From NCBI RefSeq assembly GCF_910592395.1, contig NC_088321.1, forward strand, positions 4,838,001 through 4,902,000: DNA of 64,000 bases, in the 5' to 3' direction. This DNA is from Lineus longissimus (lineage: Eukaryota; Nemertea; Pilidiophora; Heteronemertea; Lineidae). Each line of letters starts with the position of its first letter. The first letter of the stretch is position 1. Positions 57,757 through 64,000 of this stretch are shown here, piece by piece. Under the pieces are notes generated by a model. The model saw only the letters and a program-made list of their open reading frames with translations. It did not search any database and was not told the DNA's origin. Position numbers and translations under genes: made by a program.

Positions 57757-58799
57757 CTGAAATAATAGTATTCCTCTATGAATATTCAGTAAACGATTAT
57801 GTGATATGGTTTCAGCCACATATGATCATGATTGGGCATTTTTCTGAAAACAGGGCTGAATTGACGCTGCATGGGGGGGGGGGGGGGCGGGTGTCAGTGT
57901 GGTGGCGTGCTGAATAAACCATATTTTGTTTCTGAAAACTTCTCATGTGTGCTATGTACCTTTATGGACACGAGAAAAAACCCCGAACATTTCACCCAAA
58001 TTGTCGAGAAATAGCTTGACTCAGTATAAAATGTAAAACTCAGTTAGCTACGTCTACTAAATGTGCCAGCATTCAAATGGATTTTTTTAAACACACACAA
58101 TTTTGTTACAATATGGTTACTGAGAAAAAATCATGTTCGGTTATAAAACGCAGACCTAGAAAAATCAAACTTGAAAGAAATCCTAAATTTAAGTCGTTCG
58201 TGCTGAAGAACCCGAAGTGTTGATAACAAATCATCCTGGTATATTGAAACTTGCGCCTCCCTGCGAGATCTCGTGATTTTTGGATGTTAGATCACCCCAG
58301 TTAACGTTGAAAACGTAGCTTCAATCCAACCATGCGTTATGAATTTGTGGATACGCACAATGACTTGAGACGAGGGTAATGTCACAATAATTACATCTTG
58401 TTAAGACAGGAAGTGAAATAACCTGATGCATTGTGGAATAATCAACCGAGAATTAATTACGCCCAAATGCGACAGCCCACTGGACTTTAAATTAGCTAGC
58501 TGTAACTTCACATACTTGGCGGTAGAGTACAATTCGTCCGACAACTCGGCCGCAAATATACGTATTCTTGTCGACCTACATGTTAACCCTATCGGTGTTT
58601 TACCGGGCCCAGGTGAAGCTCCACATCCCCTATAGCTTTCAACGTTTACCTAGACATGGGATTTCATGCTGAAAACCGTATTCCATCCACGCGCGGGCAA
58701 TACCAAGAAGTCAAAGTATGCATTTGTACTTGCAACGTACATTGTAGTATCAAATTCTGCGGTGTATTCATCCCCTTCGATCCCCATTCATGTTCTTAC

Positions 58800-58839
58800 C
58801 TTTCCGCAATCTCTCCCGTCTGATTCTTCCAGGGTCCAA
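58800..58839 (-). CDS. MAP3K-like kinase, exon 1 of those found (40 bp)
   Basis: A small exon between acceptor 'ctgttttcag' and donor 'g|gtaaga'. It reads LDPGRIRRERLRK plus one base that completes a Val codon with exon 2, continuing a charged helix into REEKIAND. Entry phase is 0, so at least one more upstream exon, including the start codon, should exist beyond 58839. Short length makes it less certain than the others. Confidence 0.55.
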
Positions 58840-60045
58840 CTGAAAACAGACATTCGATATTTATATTAAACGATTCGACATGAGATTGTTGATTGAAATC
58901 GAAGTTTGTGATGGTAGAAGCAACTATTCAGAATTAGGATGTAAATATGATTAAATATTTCATGTACGGTCCGATAACCCAGTATTAATTAATTTTCCTA
59001 TTTCAGCAACAGAAGTCATGCACATTTGATTACACAAATTACTTAAGATGACAATGTCAGCTCAAGATAGACTTATTTTATTTTTACCATTCTGAATTAA
59101 TGAATATTACGATTCTGATTGGATCAACGTGGTTTGCTATTCTTTGCTGGCATATCCAGTGTACGGCTTCAACGTTTCATCAGACGCGTTGGTGCACTAT
59201 AAACCGAACGAACATGTAGACTGTCTATGGCGTTATAACTATATCTTCATTATACCATTCAATTTAATTGTTTAGACGTCATCAGCAATCTGCAAAATTG
59301 CAGTGATATGAATATCAAGTGACTTCCATATCACCTTGGTTGTACCACCGCGATTCACTGACCGCCCATTCCTAACACGTTTTATTATCCTTAAATTAAT
59401 TCACTAAAAGTGTGGGTCACATCTGATCGATCGCATATCTTACTTCGCCAACTACAAGTCGTTATGGTCGTGGACTTCTGCTATTTCTGAAGATGATTTT
59501 CGAATCTTACAGTTATCCACTAATTTGAGAATGAACACCTGAAATTAGCGCAAACCAATGGAGGTCAATGACGACGCTGTAAACGAAAAATCCATTTCCT
59601 GATATTGCATGCGTGAATACTCCATTTAATTATTATATGGCTCATTTTCACCACATGCTGCACGAGAACTTGAAAACCCCTGATTAAATAAAAATTCTGG
59701 CAAATACAGATGGCTTTTCATTTCTGAGAGCTGAACCACGTCTTTGAAATTGACAGAACATTTTCTTCCAGGTCGACTTAAAAAAACTTGTTGCGATCCG
59801 ACAAAGACAGTTACAAGCTAACTAGTTTTCCATCATTAACAGCATTCACAAAAATCGGCTTTATTATTTTCCGACTCATTTTGCACATTTTATTTGAATA
59901 CTATGGTGATCCACAAAAAGGTGTGCAGTCGATTATAATTTGCCGTCACTTTTACAAATATATGGTATAATTCTGTTGAAAAAGCATTACAACCCTCTGA
60001 TATTTCTGGTCATGAATGGCCATGCACATAATCAGGCACGAACAA
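58840..60045. other. No feature seen
   Basis: AT-rich sequence without a supported exon. It ends with ACAA (60042-60045), the target duplication of the next element. Confidence 0.45.
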
Positions 60046-60492
60046 GAGACAAGACCACTAATGAATATTCATAGCCGGTTGGAGGGTCGAGGCCTATCAA
60101 TGAGACGAGTGCATGTTTTTAACTCTCAAGTACATATTTGGAGAGGTATTTAAAAAATATTTGTTGTGGCAAGTCTACAGATATAAAGAAATTATTTGAT
60201 GAAAAAATTAATTTCGAATGTTGCTAATTGGGTAATAGGGGGCGTGTTTTGAGTTTTTTCTGCCAGTTGGCTGAAAAGAGTGGAAATATCAAAGTCTGTC
60301 TAATTTGTCGATTATCAAAAAATTTCCGTGGTCAATCACCATTTTATTTTTCACCATTTACTTGCCCGACTGTCCGGAATAACATAATCTAAATTTCAGA
60401 TTCACAACACCACGCGTTCTTTGATGCGTCGCGGTCAAACATTGACAATTTAACTGCTAAAAGGCTTAAAAAATCAATTGTGGTCTTGTCTC
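60046..60492 (+). mobile_element. GAGACAAG-MITE, single copy
   Basis: A 447-bp copy with complete 13-bp ends ('gagacaagaccac' and 'gtggtcttgtctc'), closely related to the copies at 20851 and 21844. It is flanked by ACAA on both sides (60042-60045 and 60493-60496). This fixes 4 bp as the target duplication size of the family. Confidence 0.9.
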
Positions 60493-60496
60493 ACAA

Positions 60497-61882
60497 CTTG
60501 GAGTCAAGAGTGGTTTGATCGAGTCTTTCAGAGGCGGGCTGGCCGGGGGGATTTGTGCTCCTACCATCTTATTCACTGTCTTATCGGTTGATCAATAATA
60601 CTTTCACTCTCCATTGATCGCGTCATAACAACGTCTATATGTACGGGTGTATGTGAGTTAAATAGCAGTACTTGAGAATGAAAATGTTCCCGACATCGTG
60701 AGTTTAAGCTGCAGTGCTAGAGATTGGAATCGTTCCGGAAAATGATGAGCAGGTGACTTCGGGAAAGTTGGCACAAACTGATTGTTCCATTTTTTTTATT
60801 AATCATGGAAAAAGGTGTTGCCAGCCGTACAGTGTAAAATATTACAATTTGCGTGCTCATCCGGTTGGTTCAAAATGGAAGCAGCAGCTCATCGTTTAGC
60901 TCAGCAATTGTACTACCAGAGTGGTGTTCTTTAATTAAAAGCAAGAAGCTCAGGGGAAATGCCTCAACATGTACATGTATGTTCGTCAATAAAGATCTAA
61001 CGATAAGGTGGTACAAAAAGCTCGTCCGACTTCTTATGTGTTAGAAAAAACCCGTTCGGTCGCTTTTGGGGATTAAAGAGATCCAGTTGTGACAGAAGTC
61101 TTTATGAAGACTAGCTGAATGTGGTAAAAAATAACTAAATTGGTGATTACTTCTCATGCAGCTCATTGGCTACATAATCAACTGGTATACGGTAAAAAAA
61201 GCAACGGAAAAATGACAAGGAAAAAAAGCCCGTTGAAAAAGGCAACAAGTAATAAAGGCAACAGGCTTTTTTTCCATTGCTTTTTTACCTAGATTCTAAA
61301 CAACTGCCTGAGGGGAACTCAAAAGTGCTAAAAGTTATAATTGGAAGCTCATACCCGCCTTCGGCTTTAGGCAGCAAGAGTGACTAGTCGCTAAATGTCA
61401 ATTTTTTTACGAGATCCTTAAAGGAAACCTATATAGCCAAACACTTTAACAATCGGTATAAAGACCAAGCATGATATCGCACATTTCTTAATTCATAAAA
61501 AGCTGTACATTCGACTGAGTGTCGGATGCCGTGGCATCTCCATGACATAGTCGAATCGTTGAGTTCCGAGGGGGTTTTCGCCTGAATTGGCGACCACTCC
61601 CGATGCGAATTGGTGACAACTCGCAAAACGGGAACTTGATCACTGATTACCTGCTTGTATTGGCAACTTCCCGAGATCTCACTAAGCCCTCTGGAGGGTG
61701 GGAGTTGGTGTGTTTATTGTGGGTTTAAAATCTGTACACGTGGAGGTCCTTCAAAGGATCTATGTATACATTTTATAGTTTGCTGTTACTGATCCCGAGA
61801 GATTCATCTTTTTACGACTTTGCTACTCTATCGATCTTTTATGTTTTATGAAATAAGACTTGGTTTGGCACTTGTTGGTATT
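60497..61882. other. No confident gene
   Basis: Short frames at 60714-60899 (plus) and 61429-61626 (minus) have no recognised motif. Near 61205-61290, 'ggcaacaagtaataaaggca' and the flanking 'aaaaaagc'/'gcttttttt' blocks form a loose inverted repeat. Confidence 0.4.
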
Positions 61883-62105
61883 TGTGACCCGCTCTACCAA
61901 AACTAGGCGCTTGTCGCATCTGAACTTGACAGGTTGATACAGACTTGTTGTTCATTTCCCTATTGTAGACCTTTTGTGAAATCTATTACAAACTGATTTG
62001 GTCACATTTCACAAAAGGTCTGCAATAGGGAAATGAACAACAAGTCCGTATCAACCTGTCAAGTTCAGATGCGACAAGCGCCTAGTTTTGGTAGAGCGAG
62101 TCACA
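61883..62105. repeat. Near-perfect hairpin with 100-bp arms
   Basis: Arms at 61883-61982 and 62006-62105 are complementary with only about three mismatches around a 23-bp loop. The arms contain 'ctctaccaaaactaggcgct' and 'gacttgttgttcatttccct'. No coding content. It could be a foldback MITE or, if transcribed, a long hairpin RNA. Confidence 0.92.
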
Positions 62106-62205
62106 TTTGTTTATCAATCTCAACTGAACTGGTGTTACTGATTGCACCAATTTATATATCGGACGATATATTTATTGCGACTCAATGTACTGGGGTTGCG
62201 TTTAG

Positions 62206-62718
62206 ATGAAATGACCAAGGCCATTGTGCTCACCTCCCTCACAGGCGATTTATCAGATATGATAGAAAATACCGATTATACAATTTTAGCTACCTGGCAA
62301 CCAGACCGAAATTCAGCCTGCGAGGTTTGATAATAGCTAGGGCTACATATATATATATGTATAATATATAACCAACTTCCATGTCAATAGCTCCAGTAGT
62401 TACGGAACGTGCCACCATCGGCCAATGAACGCTAGTCAACCCCTGTGAATTTGAAAAGTGAACATGTGTAATAAAATGTCATGTACCGTCATTATATGAA
62501 CCTATGATAATAATTTAGAGATGATCTGGCCCTTAGGGAGATAGCAATTTTTGTGTTTTCGGGCATCGAATCGGACCGAAATTTAGTCTGCAAGGTGTCA
62601 TTTTATAGTGGAACATATGCACGAAGTTTCAAGTTGAACAACCCAGTAGCTACAACGCGTGCCTTGCTAACGGACGACGACGATGACGACAAGCTCACAA
62701 CCTCTCTTGATGACGGGT
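62206..62718 (+). repeat. R1 repeat family, copy 4 (short, decayed)
   Basis: Begins 'atgaaatgaccaaggccatt' and ends in 'cggacgacgacgatgacgac' then 'aagctcac'. In between it keeps 'cagaccgaaattcag', 'acgtgccacc' and 'atttgaaaagtgaacatgt' blocks. Internal units are missing. Confidence 0.7.
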
Positions 62719-62969
62719 AATGTTCATATCAAATGCATTACTGAGACTTGTTGTGATCATTTAAAAAATGTTTGTATCAATTTAGTGGATAACATAACAT
62801 TTGTCCGACCAAGGCAAGTAATCCTGGTTTTGATAGTTTAAGTTTAGTCTATACTCGATTTGATAAAGAGGTACAGGAAGGTTTCATGTGGTTGATTGGA
62901 TGCTGACTCTTGCCTGACGCAGGATACTTTCACTGTTCTTCTTATGATTGACGCTTAGGCCTGGCTAAC

Positions 62970-63423
62970 TCATGCTGGTCTTCATTCGATCAACGATTAC
63001 CGACATTCGCAAGCGTTTCCGGATACCAAAACTTTGCCAAACTGGCAAGTCTAATTTACATAAATGCGTCAAAAGCAAGAGGGTTAGTCAGTGGTAAACT
63101 GTTTGACGTTGCGACCCCAGTGCCACTTCAAGCCAACAAGTTACTAAAAGCGCTTCCATTCATAACCACCGGAGTGGATTTTACCGGAGCCGTGTATGAT
63201 CTGAAGGAAAATTCGGACGCCGAAAATAAAGCTTACACATGTATGTCTCTTAACCTCTGCGGTGACACGCGCCGCACTTATAACTTGTAAAAAAACATTT
63301 TATAAGCATTTGGCAAGTTTGCCGACAGGCGCTCCTTGTCGGAACGCAAAATTTCAGGCAATGCATCGACATATCTAGCCAAAGCGGACTAACTGCAGAA
63401 ACTGTGTGAGTCTGAGGACATTA
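62970..63423 (+). pseudogene. Broken BEL/Pao integrase fragment
   Basis: Three plus-strand pieces in different frames resemble consecutive parts of BEL-type integrase. The first (about 62970-63095) has HAGLHS, then after a frameshift TDIRKRFRIPK and LHKCVKSKRV (zinc-finger region, second Cys changed to Ser). The second (63096-63290) includes PFITTGVDFTGAVYD, around the first catalytic Asp. The third (63306-63423) has KISGNASTYLAKAD, where the second catalytic Asp is replaced by Gly, then a stop. It is clearly a different and much older element than 27308-35469. No LTRs were found. Confidence 0.75.
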
Positions 63424-63745
63424 TTCATATCTCACAAAACATCGCATGACCCTGCAAATGGTTATACGATGTGTATATACGTCATATGGGCTGCAAAATA
63501 TTCCTACGGAAGAAGAGACGATAGTCGACGAACGCCCTTTTATCTACGCATTTATTGATTAAGAGACACAACCACAGTCTGACGCCGTCGCATCTATCAT
63601 AAAAGGGAGGTCACTTATCTCCCTACATCACCGTACATAGATGACGATGAACAATTGGATCTTGCCTACGAGATCAAGTGGATGGATTAACAAAATCGTG
63701 CAGATATAACACCAAGTGTTGTGCCTCAAGGTCAAGGTTGTCTCT

Positions 63746-64000
63746 TCATTTATTTGATACATGACTCGAGATCTCGATGATTGGTAAAATGCAACGAAAC
63801 ACAGTGGAATTGAAACAATAAAGTTCCTCGACATTACCCGGATCATAGGAGCAAAAAGAAGCCATGCAGTGAATCAACCTCTGAAGTTTAGGTAGAATTT
63901 TAGAAATAACATCCTCTGTGGATGCTAAAGTTTCTAAAGTTTTCATTCTCACTATTTTATTCTTCCGAAGATCGGGCAGTCCAGTGAATCGGACACTTCC
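63746..64000 (-). CDS. Open frame running off the right edge, possible exon
   Basis: The minus-strand frame is open from the window end to a stop at 63746 (about 84 codons). The reading includes FTGLPDLRKNKIVRMKTL, EDVISKILPKLQRLIHCMAS and FCSYDPGN. A donor-like 'g|gtaatg' follows DPG near 63838. It may be an upstream exon of the kinase gene or an unrelated gene. No motif is recognised, and the phase (1) does not fit the 58839 exon directly. Confidence 0.3.
   Translation of the reverse strand, partial: GSVRFTGLPDLRKNKIVRMKTLETLASTEDVISKILPKLQRLIHCMASFCSYDPGNVEELYCFNSTVFRCILPIIEISSHVSNK

Overview
The window is animal genomic DNA, AT-rich and repeat-dense, with spliceosomal introns, BEL/Pao-type retroelements, terminal-inverted-repeat (TIR) elements, tRNA-derived pieces and a LINE tail. 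The repeat mixture suggests a marine invertebrate. The species cannot be named from the sequence, and nothing here is bacterial. Most short open frames are chance or lie inside repeats.

Layout. 1-6 kb: inverted and foldback repeats, then the first copy (4599-5935) of a family called R1 here. About 6.3-13.4 kb: a decayed array built on a 'ctagagtacaaa' motif, a 233-bp tandem duplication and a 75-bp minisatellite with an open frame. 13.5-17.3 kb: a long hairpin, a tandemly duplicated pair of 3' exons of an unknown nuclear-type protein (minus strand) and a TTAA-flanked miniature inverted-repeat element (MITE). 18.4-24.9 kb: R1 copy 2, a MITE dimer with a 549-bp spacer and an inverted-repeat-bounded block with a perfect 230-bp duplication. 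27.3-35.5 kb: a complete and apparently very young BEL/Pao LTR retrotransposon with matching 238-bp LTRs, a 5-bp target duplication and one intact 1842-residue polyprotein, nested in an older inverted repeat.

36-59 kb: the main host gene, on the minus strand. Nine exons (58839 down to 38981) were joined by hand. Every splice phase agrees and together they encode 491 codons of a MAP3K-like (STE11-type) serine/threonine kinase with a coiled-coil N-terminal region. All catalytic motifs are intact. Its start lies upstream of 58839 and was not found. Its introns hold R1 copy 3 (inverted), tRNA-like sequences, tandem duplications and a second MITE dimer just after exon 2. A small plus-strand gene of two or three exons may overlap it antisense (36506-40668).

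59-64 kb: a solo MITE of the same family, a 100-bp-arm hairpin, a decayed R1 copy, a broken BEL-type integrase relic and a frame that runs off the window edge.

The most unusual signals are three: the MITE family that twice occurs as a head-to-tail dimer with a 4-bp target duplication only at the outer ends; the R1 family, which spreads copies of a DR3-like nuclear-receptor hexamer pair; and the kinase/antisense arrangement. All exon calls are manual readings of splice signals and phase, without transcript or database support.
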